Source: Paraburkholderia agricolaris (lineage in GTDB: Bacteria; Pseudomonadota; Gammaproteobacteria; Burkholderiales; Burkholderiaceae). From it: DNA of 64,000 bases. The notes under the pieces were generated by a model that saw nothing but the letters and a program-made list of their open reading frames with translations, had not been told where the DNA came from and did not search any database. Numbering within the stretch: the first letter of the stretch is position 1; each line of letters begins with the position of its first letter. The stretch covers positions 1,674,001-1,738,000 of the forward strand of contig NZ_QPER01000002.1 in assembly GCF_009455635.1 (NCBI RefSeq). The letters run 5' to 3'. The translations under genes and the position numbers were made by a program. Shown here one piece after another: positions 11,018 to 19,601 of the stretch.

Positions 11018-12067
11018 ATGCGATACAACCCGTTAGGCCGTACCGGTGTGTTTGTTTCAGAGCTATGCCTGGGCACGATGACCTTCGGCGGTGGCGAAGG
11101 CATGTGGAAGCAGATCGGCGATCTGCAGCAAGGGGACGCGGAGCGGCTGGTCGGCCGGGCGCTCGATGCCGGCATCAATTTCATCGACACCGCCGACGTC
11201 TACGCGGAAGGACTGTCCGAACAGATCACAGGCCAGGCGCTGAAGAACCTTAAAGTGCCGCGCGACAAAGTTGTGGTCGCAACCAAAGTGTTCGGTCCAA
11301 CGGCCGGGTTTCCGAACGCACGCGGCGCTTCGCGCTATCACATCATCGACGGTGTCAAGGCTAGCCTGAAGCGGCTGCAACTCGATCACGTCGACCTGTA
11401 TCAGATCCACGGATTCGATCCGGCCACGCCGATCGAGGAAACCGTGCGCGCGCTCGACACGCTGGTTCAGCATGGCCATGTGCGCTACGTCGGCGTGTCG
11501 AACTGGGCCGCGTGGCAGATCGTCAAGGCGCTGGGCATTGCGGAGCGCCTCGGTCTCGCGCGCTTTGAAACGCTACAGGCGTATTACACGCTGGCGGGGC
11601 GCGACCTCGAACGCGAACTCGTGCCGATGCTGCGCAGCGAAGGTCTTGGACTGATGGTGTGGAGTCCGCTCGCGGGTGGCTTGCTGAGCGGCAAATATGG
11701 GCGTGAGCAGCAGGGCGAAGCAGGCAGCCGCCGCACCACCTTCGATTTTCCGCCGGTCAATCGCGAGCGCGCTTACGACTGCATCGACGTGATGCGTGAT
11801 ATCGCGGACGCGAAGAACGTCTCGGTGGCGCAGATCGCGCTCGCCTGGCTGCTGCATCAACGTGTGGTGACCACGGTGATCGTCGGGGCGAAGAAAATCG
11901 AGCAACTCGACGACAACATTGCGGCTACCAGTGTCACATTGAACGCCGACGAACTGGCGAAGCTCGACAAGGTCAGCGTATTGCCGGCCGAGTACCCGGG
12001 CTGGATGCTGGAGCGCCAGGGCGAGGCGCGCCGCAAACAGCTTGAAGAAGCGCGCCATCCGCTATAG
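11018..12067 (+). CDS. Aldo/keto reductase
   Basis: NADPH-dependent oxidoreductase of 349 residues with the (beta/alpha)8 AKR fold, acting on an unknown aldehyde or ketone. Visible family marks: N-terminal LGRTGVFVSELCLGTMTFGG, the catalytic Asp and Tyr in FIDTADVYAEG, the Lys in VVVATKVFG, and the His in VDLYQIHGFD; the cofactor-binding end reads IVGAKKIEQLDDN. The ATG at 11018 has GGAG 8 bases upstream and starts exactly where the family begins. The frame is open upstream to 10907, which I reject as start. It stands alone, convergent with the AhpD-like gene. Confidence 0.92.
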   Translation: MRYNPLGRTGVFVSELCLGTMTFGGGEGMWKQIGDLQQGDAERLVGRALDAGINFIDTADVYAEGLSEQITGQALKNLKVPRDKVVVATKVFGPTAGFPNARGASRYHIIDGVKASLKRLQLDHVDLYQIHGFDPATPIEETVRALDTLVQHGHVRYVGVSNWAAWQIVKALGIAERLGLARFETLQAYYTLAGRDLERELVPMLRSEGLGLMVWSPLAGGLLSGKYGREQQGEAGSRRTTFDFPPVNRERAYDCIDVMRDIADAKNVSVAQIALAWLLHQRVVTTVIVGAKKIEQLDDNIAATSVTLNADELAKLDKVSVLPAEYPGWMLERQGEARRKQLEEARHPL

Positions 12068-12101
12068 CCCGTGCAATGCGTGTGGGGAACTGCTGCTTCC
12101 C

Positions 12102-12458
12102 TCACGCCGCGGGTGGGTTGTCTGCCTGATAAGCGGCCACCGCGTCCATGGTGCGCGCCGAGTACACCATCGCGGCGCCTGCGTTCATGGCGATCGCGAC
12201 ACCGAGCGCTTCGGCAATCTCTTCACGGGTCGCGCCGTGCTTCAGCGCTTCGGCGGTGTGCACGGTGATACAGCCGTCGCATCGTGTGGTTACCGCTACC
12301 GCCAGCGAGATCAATTCGCGCGTCTTCGCGCCGAGCAGGTCAGCTTTCTGGCCTGCTGCTGAGAGCGTTTGATAACCCTTCACCGTATCCGGCGACAGTT
12401 TGGCGATCTCGCCGATGCGGCCGAACAGTTTCTTGCGGTAATCGATCCAGTTCAACAT
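12102..12458 (-). CDS. Carboxymuconolactone decarboxylase / AhpD-like protein
   Basis: Small all-helical protein of 118 residues with the AhpD core: Cys60 and Cys63 in TRCDGCITVH and His67, the CxxC-x3-H pattern used for peroxide or disulfide chemistry and proton relay. Proteins of this family act as alkylhydroperoxidase partners or minor decarboxylases. AAGGAG seven bases before the ATG fixes the start, so the much longer open frame running upstream to 13253 is not used. It is divergent from the AraC-type regulator next door (117 bp between the two starts), which probably controls it. Confidence 0.92.
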   Translation of the reverse strand: MLNWIDYRKKLFGRIGEIAKLSPDTVKGYQTLSAAGQKADLLGAKTRELISLAVAVTTRCDGCITVHTAEALKHGATREEIAEALGVAIAMNAGAAMVYSARTMDAVAAYQADNPPAA

Positions 12459-12575
12459 GACAGAGCTCCTTGGTTGGCAGCAAGCCGGCGGGTGCCGGTG
12501 CCGTGAGACAAAGTATTGCGCTGTGCCGCGACATCCTGAATACTCGATTCGCTCAACTTTTAGCGCGATCGTCTC

Positions 12576-13637
12576 ATGGATACCCTCAGCCGGCTGATCG
12601 ACCTTGCCAGGCCGCAAGCCAGCCTCGACTTGCGCTGCCTGTTCAGCGGTGGCTTCGACGTCGATCATGCGCCGATGGAGGCGGGGATTGCGCCTTTTCA
12701 TCTGGTGCTGGACGGCGCTTGCGTCGTCGAGACGGCGAGTGGCGCACGGATTGAATTGCGCGCAGGAGATTTCATGCTGTTTCCGCACGGCGCCGCGCAT
12801 CGGGTGCGCGATGTCGGGCGGGCTGGCGGCGGCGCACCGATCAGGTTGAGTCATGACGGCATGCTGCCTGTGCATCGCAATGATGGTCGCGATGCTGAGC
12901 GCAATCACGCCGTCAACGAAGCCTGTCCCGCAGCATGCAAGCCGGTACGCAACACGGCACGCAACCCCGTCGGCAATGGCGGCGATACGCGCGATTCGAA
13001 CGGCGAGTGCAACCTCGGCGTGGATCTGGATCTTCTGTGCGGCCGGTTCGTCTATGCGCCCGGTTCCTCCGCGTTGCTGCTCGACGCGCTGCCCGATCCG
13101 TTTCATGTGTCGCTCGGCGGCGTGCAAACACTTGGCGCGCTGCAGACGGTGATTACGCTGATGCGCACCGAAGCCGAACGGCGTCAGCCCGGCGCGCTTG
13201 CAATCGTCACCGCACTGAGCCTCGCACTCTTCGCGATGGCCCTGCGCATGCATGGGGAACGGAATGCATCGAGCCCTGGCGTGCTGGCTCTACTCGCCGA
13301 CGCGCGTCTCGGTGCGTCTGTCCAAAACATGCTGAGCGTGCCCGAGCGGGCATGGACGATCGCGGAACTGGGTGAGATCGCCGCGATGTCCCGCGCGACT
13401 TACGCGCGCCACTTTAACGAGCGCGCGGGCATGACCGTGATGGACTTTCTCACGCAGATTCGCATGACGATTGCGTGCGACCTGCTGCGGCGCACGCAGC
13501 GTAGCGCCGCGGAGATCGGCGAGACGGTGGGGTATCAATCGGAAGCCGCGTTTGGCAAGGCGTTCCAGCAGAGCGTAGGTGTGACGCCGGGACGTTACCG
13601 GCGTCAACCGCAGGAGAGCGATCGAAATGCCGGTTAA
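12576..13637 (+). CDS. AraC-family transcriptional regulator with cupin sensor domain
   Basis: Regulator of 353 residues. The N-terminal half is a cupin-type sensor (HLVLDGACVVET, then LRAGDFMLFPHGAAHRV). The C-terminal 100 residues hold two HTH motifs of the AraC type (WTIAELGEIAAMSRATYARH and RSAAEIGETVGYQSEAAFGK, then GVTPGRYRR). Between about residues 88 and 145 there is an unusual hydrophilic, Asn/Arg/Asp-rich insertion not expected in the cupin fold. The arrangement next to a divergent AhpD-like gene is common for regulators that respond to oxidants or electrophiles, so control of the neighbour is a reasonable inference. Confidence 0.9.
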   Translation: MDTLSRLIDLARPQASLDLRCLFSGGFDVDHAPMEAGIAPFHLVLDGACVVETASGARIELRAGDFMLFPHGAAHRVRDVGRAGGGAPIRLSHDGMLPVHRNDGRDAERNHAVNEACPAACKPVRNTARNPVGNGGDTRDSNGECNLGVDLDLLCGRFVYAPGSSALLLDALPDPFHVSLGGVQTLGALQTVITLMRTEAERRQPGALAIVTALSLALFAMALRMHGERNASSPGVLALLADARLGASVQNMLSVPERAWTIAELGEIAAMSRATYARHFNERAGMTVMDFLTQIRMTIACDLLRRTQRSAAEIGETVGYQSEAAFGKAFQQSVGVTPGRYRRQPQESDRNAG

Positions 13638-13640
13638 GGG

Positions 13641-14210
13641 TTAAGTCTTCCCGGGTCTGCCGAACCAGCGTTTCTCGATCGACGACATGATCAGGGTCAC
13701 CAGCAGCGCGCAGATCGTGCCCAGCGTGACTTCGCCGAGGCGCAGCAGGGCCTTGTCCCACGGCGAACCGGTGCCCGGCACCAGCAGCATGATGGTCGCG
13801 GTAATGCCGCCCAAACGCGCGGCGCTGCCCACGTTCACGACCCAGCAAGTTACGATTGCCACGGCGACGGTGGCCGCATAAGCCGCGAGATTGCCGCCGC
13901 CGAGCGTTGCGCCGGCGAGGCCGCAAATGCCCCCGACCATCGCGCCGATGAACTGATCGCGCGAGAGATTGCGGGTGTCGATATAACTATGCTGACTCAC
14001 CGCGATCGCCGTAATCGCAGCCCAGAATGCCTGTTCGGTATGTAGCCAGCGGCCGATGGCGAAAGCGAGACTGGCGCCGGCCACCGCCTGCGCGGCCATC
14101 ACGCCGCCTTCGGCCAGGCGGTCGCCGAGCGGCAGCGTCTTGAGAAAAGCAAACAGCGAATTGGCGGCGTTCGTGCGCGCTGCGCGTCTTGAGTTGTCGG
14201 GAGCGGTCAT
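13641..14210 (-). CDS. FUSC-like membrane protein (aromatic acid exporter family)
   Basis: Integral membrane protein with about six hydrophobic segments (for example AAYAATVAVAIVTCWVVNVG and LGTICALLVTLIMS) and the family blocks AEGGVMAAQAVAGASLAFAI and RDQFIGAMVGGICGLAG. It resembles the short FUSC/ArAE proteins thought to export aromatic acids, and lacks the cytoplasmic C-terminal half of full-length AaeB proteins. Length 189 residues from the ATG at 14210; none of the candidate starts (14210, 14288, 14306) has a convincing SD, so the N-terminus is uncertain. Its stop is 3 bp from the stop of the AraC regulator, a convergent pair with no terminator between. Confidence 0.8.
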   Translation of the reverse strand: MTAPDNSRRAARTNAANSLFAFLKTLPLGDRLAEGGVMAAQAVAGASLAFAIGRWLHTEQAFWAAITAIAVSQHSYIDTRNLSRDQFIGAMVGGICGLAGATLGGGNLAAYAATVAVAIVTCWVVNVGSAARLGGITATIMLLVPGTGSPWDKALLRLGEVTLGTICALLVTLIMSSIEKRWFGRPGKT

Positions 14211-14358
14211 CGAATGGGAGGAATCTGTTGCAGCGTGCAAGGACTCGTATTCTAGCGACTCCGTTCTGGCGACTCCGTTTGTGACCATGCAGGTAGGGGC
14301 CGCCATGCAAACGAAGCATGCGCGGCCGGTTGAGGGTCAGGCATCCGGACACGTCATC

Positions 14359-14781
14359 TCATGGTGCGCGTCCGAACGCCTCACGCAACTTGCGTTTGGC
14401 CTGTTGCAAGGTGTCGCGGCGCGCTTTCGGCAGATTCCTGCCTGCACGATTGATGTAGAAGTTCAGCATCGACATCGCCGACTGGAACGGCGTGCCCTTA
14501 CGGCGGCGGCTTCGCGTCGACGATCGCTTCAGCGATTCGGCAATCGACTCCGCGCTGCCGGTTCTGAAAATATCGTGCTCGATATCCATTGCGTCGCTGG
14601 TCTCCATCACCTGATGCGACCACTTTTGCGGATGCTTCGCGCTGCTTCGGCTGGCGCTTTTCGCGTGATGCGCCGCGTGCGCGCGAGCATGCCGTTGACG
14701 TGGCGGACGTCCTGACTTGCCGCCAGCGACCGGGCGTTTCGATTTGCTGGCGGTTTTGCCGGTGGCTTTCCTCGCGGCCAT
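14359..14781 (-). CDS. DUF3175 domain protein
   Basis: Basic protein of 140 residues. The first 50 are Lys/Ala/Arg/His-rich (resembling histone-like tails); the rest is the DUF3175 block with KWSHQVMETSDAMDIEH, SIAESLKRSSTRSRRRKGTP and SMLNFYINRAGRNLP. The family is of unknown function and is found mainly in soil proteobacteria. It lies 16 bp downstream of the PRC-barrel gene on the same strand, so the two are probably co-transcribed. Confidence 0.85.
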   Translation of the reverse strand: MAARKATGKTASKSKRPVAGGKSGRPPRQRHARAHAAHHAKSASRSSAKHPQKWSHQVMETSDAMDIEHDIFRTGSAESIAESLKRSSTRSRRRKGTPFQSAMSMLNFYINRAGRNLPKARRDTLQQAKRKLREAFGRAP

Positions 14782-14797
14782 GATTTCGCCTCCCGAC

Positions 14798-15304
14798 TTA
14801 CAGCTTTACGCCGCCGGCTTCCGGCGCATCCGACGAAGCCGCCGGAATGTCGCCAACGCCCAGGTCGTCGCGCCGGTGGTACGGGGCGGGTCCCCAGTAA
14901 GGCTCGCTGCCGTAGTACTGATGCACGGAGGTGGCCCAGGTCTGGTCAGCCATCGCCGGCCAGTGATCCTTATCGAACCCCGGTGCATTTTTCACACGCT
15001 CGGCCGTCATATCGAGGACGAAACACTTCTGCTGCGTGTCGAGCGTCAATGCACGCCACGGAATCGCCAGCAGCTTGTCGCCGATGCCGAGAAAGCCGCC
15101 GCTTGACAACACCACATACGCGATGCGGCCAGAGCCGACGTCGAGCATGATGTCTTTGACCTTGCCGATGTCCTCGCCGTCGCTGCTGATCACCTTGTTG
15201 CCGTCGAGGGTGGCGGCTGCCATCACCTCGGGACCGGGACCGTCGGCGGTCTCGTTGCCTTTGCCCACGATACGTGCGCCCTGGGTCTGTGTCTGGTTGG
15301 CCAT
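14798..15304 (-). CDS. PRC-barrel domain protein
   Basis: Soluble protein of 168 residues with a PRC-barrel at about 28-105 (AAATLDGNKVISSDGEDIGK, VKDIMLDVGSGRIAYVVLSS, LLAIPWRALTL). The C-terminal part is Tyr/Trp/Pro-rich (HQYYGSEPYWGPAPY) and probably unstructured. AAAGGAG seven bases before the ATG is a strong RBS. Such proteins are often general-stress induced in Burkholderiales. First gene of a likely two-gene unit with the DUF3175 gene. Confidence 0.9.
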   Translation of the reverse strand: MANQTQTQGARIVGKGNETADGPGPEVMAAATLDGNKVISSDGEDIGKVKDIMLDVGSGRIAYVVLSSGGFLGIGDKLLAIPWRALTLDTQQKCFVLDMTAERVKNAPGFDKDHWPAMADQTWATSVHQYYGSEPYWGPAPYHRRDDLGVGDIPAASSDAPEAGGVKL

Positions 15305-15529
15305 GACGTTTCTCCTTTACCGGTTCGATGTATGGAGAACTGAGCAACCGGCATTCCATCGGTTTGCGGGAAGCGATGCACCACAAGGCATAAGGCTTGC
15401 TCTGTATTTGCTCTGTAGCTTGCTATGTATTTCGACGACAGCGTGGACAGCACCGTGGACGGCAGCGCGCGATTGGCCGCCAGGTTGCCCGGCCCGCTTC
15501 GATAGACAGGTTGACCAGGGAGAAAATGC

Positions 15530-16093
15530 ATGAAATTCCGGTATTCCCTACAAGTGATGACCGTTGCGCTAGGGTTTGGCGCAGCGTCGGTCGGCACCGC
15601 GTACGCACAGGCCAGCGACGCTCCCGCCAGCGATGCGCCCACGAGCGCCACTCGACTTTCGCCGGCGGACCAGCAGTTCGTGCAGGATGCCTCACAGTCC
15701 GACGCCACCGAGATCGCGGCAAGCAGGATTGCGCTCAAGAACTCGAACGATCCGCACGTCAAGAAATTCGCGCAACAGATGATCGCCGACCATACGAAAC
15801 TCTCGCACGGCATGGCCGCGCTCGTCGCGAAGAAGGGGCTCACCGTGACGCCGGCAGCCGACTCCGCGCTGGTCGGCAAACTGCAGACGCTCAAGGGCCG
15901 CGAATTCGATCAGGCCTACGTCGAGCAGATCGGCCTGGAGGCGCACCAGCGAGCGGTCGATCTGTTCCAGCAGGAGAGCCAGAGCGGTACCGACTCGCAG
16001 TTGAAGGCGGCGGCCGCGCATGCATTGCCGACCATCAGACATCATCTCGCGATGGCGCAACAACTTGCCGGCGCAATGAAGGGTTCGTCATGA
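15530..16093 (+). CDS. DUF4142 periplasmic protein
   Basis: Exported protein of 187 residues. A signal peptide with hydrophobic core MTVALGFGAASVGTAYAQA is followed by the ferritin-like four-helix DUF4142 domain (LSPADQQFVQDASQSDATEI, MIADHTKLSHGMAALV, HALPTIRHHLAMAQQL). Function unknown; the fold suggests a small helical bundle in the periplasm. GGGAG lies 9 bases before the start. Its stop codon overlaps the next start (ATGA), so it is translationally coupled to the DUF1488 gene. Confidence 0.9.
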   Translation: MKFRYSLQVMTVALGFGAASVGTAYAQASDAPASDAPTSATRLSPADQQFVQDASQSDATEIAASRIALKNSNDPHVKKFAQQMIADHTKLSHGMAALVAKKGLTVTPAADSALVGKLQTLKGREFDQAYVEQIGLEAHQRAVDLFQQESQSGTDSQLKAAAAHALPTIRHHLAMAQQLAGAMKGSS

Positions 16094-16434
16094 GCGCGAC
16101 CCTGCCGCGGCCGGCCTATGAGGATTCCCGTATGCACATTACTTTCCCCGACGACCCGCCGGTGTTCGACGGCGCGAATCTGACCGTGCAATTCATGGCG
16201 CGCGTCGACGGCGAAACCGTTCTGTGCGCGATCAGCGCCGAAGCGCTGGAAGATCATTTCGGCGCCGATTCCGCGCTCGAATCCGCCCTGATGGCTGCCT
16301 TCGACAAAGGGCGTAACCGTATCCGCTCAGTTTGCGCGGAAGCACTCGACCGCAACGGTGGAGAAGGCGTAGTGTTACATAGTGGACTGTTCAGAGTGGA
16401 AGGCATGGAACCCGATCGCGGCGGCGCCGCGTAG
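16090..16434 (+). CDS. DUF1488 domain protein
   Basis: Cytoplasmic protein of 114 residues with the DUF1488 pattern: MHITFPDDPPVFDG, VQFMARVDGETVLCAISAEA, then a helix with ALMAAFDKGRNRI. Two starts are possible: the ATG at 16090 that overlaps the preceding stop and has AAGGG upstream, and the ATG at 16132 preceded by GAGG, which is where many family members begin. I keep the coupled start. Function unknown. Confidence 0.85.
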   Translation: MSATLPRPAYEDSRMHITFPDDPPVFDGANLTVQFMARVDGETVLCAISAEALEDHFGADSALESALMAAFDKGRNRIRSVCAEALDRNGGEGVVLHSGLFRVEGMEPDRGGAA

Positions 16435-16530
16435 TTCGGTTACGTGCCCGCCGTCTGCGCGTGTTTCCAGCGCAAAGGCTGTGCGGCGGCATGGTCCGCA
16501 AAACGCGATTCAACGATGCAAGGAGGCCTT

Positions 16531-17112
16531 ATGTCACTCATCGTCGCAGCACGGTTTACAACTTTCCCCGCCGCTGAAGATGCGGCCCAAAAGCTCTTCA
16601 ATTCAGGTTTCGTCGAAGAAGATGTGACGCTGTTTTTTGTCAATCCGCGTGGCCAGCACGCGCGCTATCCGATTGGCGGCGATACCGCCACCGACTCCGC
16701 CGCGAAGGAAGCGCCGAAAGGCGCGGGCATGGGTGTCACCATCGGCGCGGTAGTGGGGGCGGTGGTCGGCGTAGCGATATTTGCGACCTTCTCGGCGCCG
16801 CTGCTCGTATCGCTGATTGCAGCGGGCGTCGGTGCTTACGTGGGCTCGCTGGTTGGGGCCATGGCGCGCACCCGCGAAGGCGGCCATGTGGGCCACCATG
16901 TGCCGTTCCACCAGGAATTGCGCGACTCCGGCGTGCTGGTCGCCGTTCATGTGTCGCCCGACAATCAGTTCGACGCTGCTCGCGTCTTACGCGAAGCAGG
17001 GGGCGCGGCGATCGAGCGTGCGAGTGGGCGTTGGCAGCAGGGGCGGTGGGCCGATTTCGATCCACGTAGAACGCCCGAACCGCTCAACGAATTCAGCGAG
17101 AAACATGCTTGA
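16531..17112 (+). CDS. Glycine-zipper-type membrane-associated protein of unknown function
   Basis: Protein of 193 residues starting at an ATG with a textbook AAGGAGG four bases upstream. The N-terminal 55 residues (IVAARFTTFPAAEDAAQKLF) look like a ferredoxin-fold domain of the kind seen in heat-induced stress proteins. A glycine-rich hydrophobic hairpin follows (VTIGAVVGAVVGVAIFATF and VSLIAAGVGAYVGSLVGAM), then another ferredoxin-like half (VLVAVHVSPDNQFDAARVLR). This pattern of soluble-hydrophobic-soluble is shared by stress proteins of the YflT/DUF1269 type, but I cannot assign a family. Followed by a strong terminator. Confidence 0.82.
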   Translation: MSLIVAARFTTFPAAEDAAQKLFNSGFVEEDVTLFFVNPRGQHARYPIGGDTATDSAAKEAPKGAGMGVTIGAVVGAVVGVAIFATFSAPLLVSLIAAGVGAYVGSLVGAMARTREGGHVGHHVPFHQELRDSGVLVAVHVSPDNQFDAARVLREAGGAAIERASGRWQQGRWADFDPRRTPEPLNEFSEKHA

Positions 17113-17164
17113 GCGAAGCGAGCAATGCAGGCGGTTTCGTTTAAGCGTAGACGCGGTAAATCAC

Positions 17165-17192
17165 AAACGGCCCGACAATTGTCGGGCCGTTT
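17165..17192. terminator. Bidirectional rho-independent terminator (perfect 28-bp palindrome)
   Basis: A perfect palindrome with half-site AAACGGCCCGACAA forms a stem rich in GC with A-tract on one side and T-tract on the other. It sits between two convergent genes (stops at 17112 and 17220), so it can end transcription from both sides. Confidence 0.85.
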
Positions 17193-17219
17193 GCATTCCA
17201 GCGAGAGAATCGTCTGCGC

Positions 17220-17558
17220 TTATTCCGCGACGATCTTCAAATGGTTCTTCACGCTCGAGACGCCATCGACGCCTTTCACGACTTCACCTGCCGCAGCCTT
17301 GTCGTCGGCAGTCGGCACGGAACCCGTGAGCCATACCACGCCCTTACGGGTCTTCACGTGAATGTGGGTCGACTTGACGTTCTTCGCGCTGAGCAGTTCA
17401 GCCTTGGCCTTGGTGGTGATGGTGCCGTCGTCCACGTGCTGGCCGATGGTTTCGGAGGCTGCCGACGGGGCCGATGCGCTGGTCTGCGCCGTAGCGTTCA
17501 GTGCGAATGCAACACAAGCGATGCTGCCGGCGGTTTTCAGAAGTCGAATAGTCTTCAT
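17220..17558 (-). CDS. Periplasmic BON-domain protein
   Basis: Exported protein of 112 residues: signal peptide (KTAGSIACVAFALNATAQ) and one BON domain (DGTITTKAKAELLSAKNVKS, VWLTGSVPTADDKAAAGEVV, GVSSVKNHL). BON domains bind membranes or phospholipid and occur in osmotic and envelope stress proteins such as OsmY. GGAG five bases before the ATG supports the start. It belongs to the cluster of small stress-type genes at 14-17.6 kb. Confidence 0.9.
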   Translation of the reverse strand: MKTIRLLKTAGSIACVAFALNATAQTSASAPSAASETIGQHVDDGTITTKAKAELLSAKNVKSTHIHVKTRKGVVWLTGSVPTADDKAAAGEVVKGVDGVSSVKNHLKIVAE

Positions 17559-17957
17559 GGTTTCTCCATTGGGTATTGATGAAGGATGCGTTCAAAGATG
17601 CAGTCACTGCCTGCGATCATCTGCCTGCGAAGACCTGCGCCTGTCCACACCAAGTTCACCCGCAAGGTATGTGCCCGGCCCGCCGCATCATGGCCCGCTG
17701 CCGGAAAAAGCCGTTACCGCCCATGCATTTAGGCTGAGGAATAGGAGGAAGCGCCGGTGCGGCCCGCCGCCCGGCGCCGCGCAGGTTATACGACCGGAAA
17801 TTGCCGGGTACTTGTAAAAATGGGGCTCGGCGCCTGCGCAATCGGCGGGCCTGAAAAGGCAAAACTTAGAAAAAACAGCGTGTTGGGCAAGCTGGTACGA
17901 CAGTTGCTCTATTGAGGTCACGTACGATTTTTCAGCTATTCACGGGACCTCACTACA

Positions 17958-19463
17958 ATGCCGTCAATTGAACTACGCACAAGGCAGTCTCTCGCACTCA
18001 CGCCTCGTCTGCAGCAATCGGTGCGTCTGTTGCAGTTGTCGTCTCTGGAGTTTCAGCAGGAGCTGCGCACCGCGCTCGACACCAATCCGTTTCTCGAGTA
18101 CGACTCGACCGACACGGAAGACGTCGCGCTCGCCACTACAACGCCAGGCGATGACTCAGGCGCCACGCCCGCCACGGACCAGGCTGCCGCGGCCGAGTCC
18201 GAAGCGCCGCCGGCCGAAAGCAGTGGCAGCGACACCATGGAAAGCGCGGGGCAGGACGATATGCCCGGTGATTTTTCGGGCGACTTTTCGGGTGACTACA
18301 CGGGTGACTACAGCAGCCGTGGTTCGATGCGCCAGAATGGCGACTCGGAAAACAGCGATCCCGCCGACTGGGCCCGTGCCCAACCGACCTTGCGTGAGCA
18401 ATTGCACGACTCGCTGCGCTTGTACCGACTCGACGATCGCGACCGCGCGGTGGCCCGCTTCATCATTGAGGCACTCGATGACGATGGCTATCTGCGTCAG
18501 GAGTTGAGCGATCTTGCGGAGAGTGTCGACCTCAAGCCCGAATTGACCGAAGAAGAATTGCTGGTCGCGCTGCGCCTCGTGCAATCGCTCGACCTTCCCG
18601 GTCTCGGCGCGCGCTCGCTGTCCGAGTGTCTGTCGTTGCAGGTCGACGCGCTGCCCGCGGACACGCCGGGACGCGATGTAGCAAAGCAAATCGTCGAGCA
18701 TCATCTTGAACGTCTCGCGCGTCGCGAACAGGCTGAACTGCAAAAGCAGATCGGCTGTAGCGCGACGGAGTTGCGGGTGGCCTGCGCGCTGGTGCGCAAG
18801 CTTGATCCGAAACCGGGCAACAGCTACGGTCGTGCCGACGACAACTACGTGGTGCCGGACGTCATCGTTCGCCAGGTGCGCAACAAGTGGGCGGTATCGA
18901 TCAACCCGGCCGTGCAGCCGCGTGCCCGCATCCATCGCATGTATGCCGAGTTGTTCGCGCAGTCGGCCGGTGCGAGCCGTTCGCCGCTCGCGCAGCAATT
19001 GCAGGAAGCGCGTTGGCTGATCCGCAATGCGCAGCAGCGCTTCGATACGATTCAGCGAGTGGCCGAGTGCATCGTCGCGCATCAGAAGGCCTTCTTCCAG
19101 TACGGTGAAATCGCGCTCAAACCGATGGTGCTGCGCGACGTGGCCGAGGAACTCGGTCTGCATGAGTCCACGATCTCGCGCGCGACCGGCAACAAATATA
19201 TGGCTACGCCGCGCGGCATTTTCGAGTTCAAGCATTTCTTCCCGCGCGAGCTCGGGACGGAAAGCGGCGGCACCTGTTCGGCCGCGGCCGTGCGTGCGTT
19301 GCTCAAGGAAATGATCGCTGCGGAAAACACGCACGATCCGTTGTCGGACGTGACGCTCGCGAAGATGCTCGCCGATCAGGGCGTGCTGGTGGCGCGGCGT
19401 ACGGTGGCCAAGTACCGCCATCTGATGAAGGTGCCGCCGGCCGAACTGCGCCGCCAGGTCTGA
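17958..19463 (+). CDS. rpoN: RNA polymerase sigma-54 factor (stand-alone copy)
   Basis: Alternative sigma factor of 501 residues that directs RNA polymerase to -24/-12 promoters and needs AAA+ activators. Region I begins LRTRQSLALTPRLQQSVRLL, the core-binding domain follows, then the HTH (MVLRDVAEELGLHESTISRA) and the RpoN box ARRTVAKYR at 479-487. Region II is acidic and contains four 12-bp repeats encoding GDFS/GDYT units. It is not flanked by lptB, hpf or ptsN as the usual housekeeping rpoN is; this suggests it is the second paralogue (rpoN2) known in many Burkholderia. It has its own terminator just downstream. Confidence 0.95.
   Translation: MPSIELRTRQSLALTPRLQQSVRLLQLSSLEFQQELRTALDTNPFLEYDSTDTEDVALATTTPGDDSGATPATDQAAAAESEAPPAESSGSDTMESAGQDDMPGDFSGDFSGDYTGDYSSRGSMRQNGDSENSDPADWARAQPTLREQLHDSLRLYRLDDRDRAVARFIIEALDDDGYLRQELSDLAESVDLKPELTEEELLVALRLVQSLDLPGLGARSLSECLSLQVDALPADTPGRDVAKQIVEHHLERLARREQAELQKQIGCSATELRVACALVRKLDPKPGNSYGRADDNYVVPDVIVRQVRNKWAVSINPAVQPRARIHRMYAELFAQSAGASRSPLAQQLQEARWLIRNAQQRFDTIQRVAECIVAHQKAFFQYGEIALKPMVLRDVAEELGLHESTISRATGNKYMATPRGIFEFKHFFPRELGTESGGTCSAAAVRALLKEMIAAENTHDPLSDVTLAKMLADQGVLVARRTVAKYRHLMKVPPAELRRQV
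18267..18314 (+). repeat. 12-bp tandem repeat (x4) inside rpoN region II
   Basis: Four in-frame units of the type GGTGACTWYWSG encode GDFS GDFS GDYT GDYS in the acidic linker of sigma-54, where length changes should be tolerated. Confidence 0.8.
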
Positions 19464-19499
19464 ACGGTTTTCGCTTCCGTTAAAGCCGGGTTTCACCAG

Positions 19500-19537
19500 A
19501 GAGTCGCGCGAGACTGACCGCTCGCGTGACTCTTTTT
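19500..19537 (+). terminator. Rho-independent terminator of rpoN
   Basis: A 13-bp stem (AGAGTCGCGCGAG at 19500-19512 against CTCGCGTGACTCT at 19521-19533, one G-U pair) is followed by a run of T. It lies 37 bp after the rpoN stop. Confidence 0.88.
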
Positions 19538-19601
19538 CGTATCTGGACGTTTCGCGCGTGCCCCATTACATTGGCGGGTCAAGTCGAAACGGGGTGAGTC
19601 A

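Noticed and set aside
12459..13253. Upstream extension of the AhpD-like reading frame to 13253
   Set aside because: It runs antisense through the AraC regulator; the strong AAGGAG and family N-terminus place the start at 12458.
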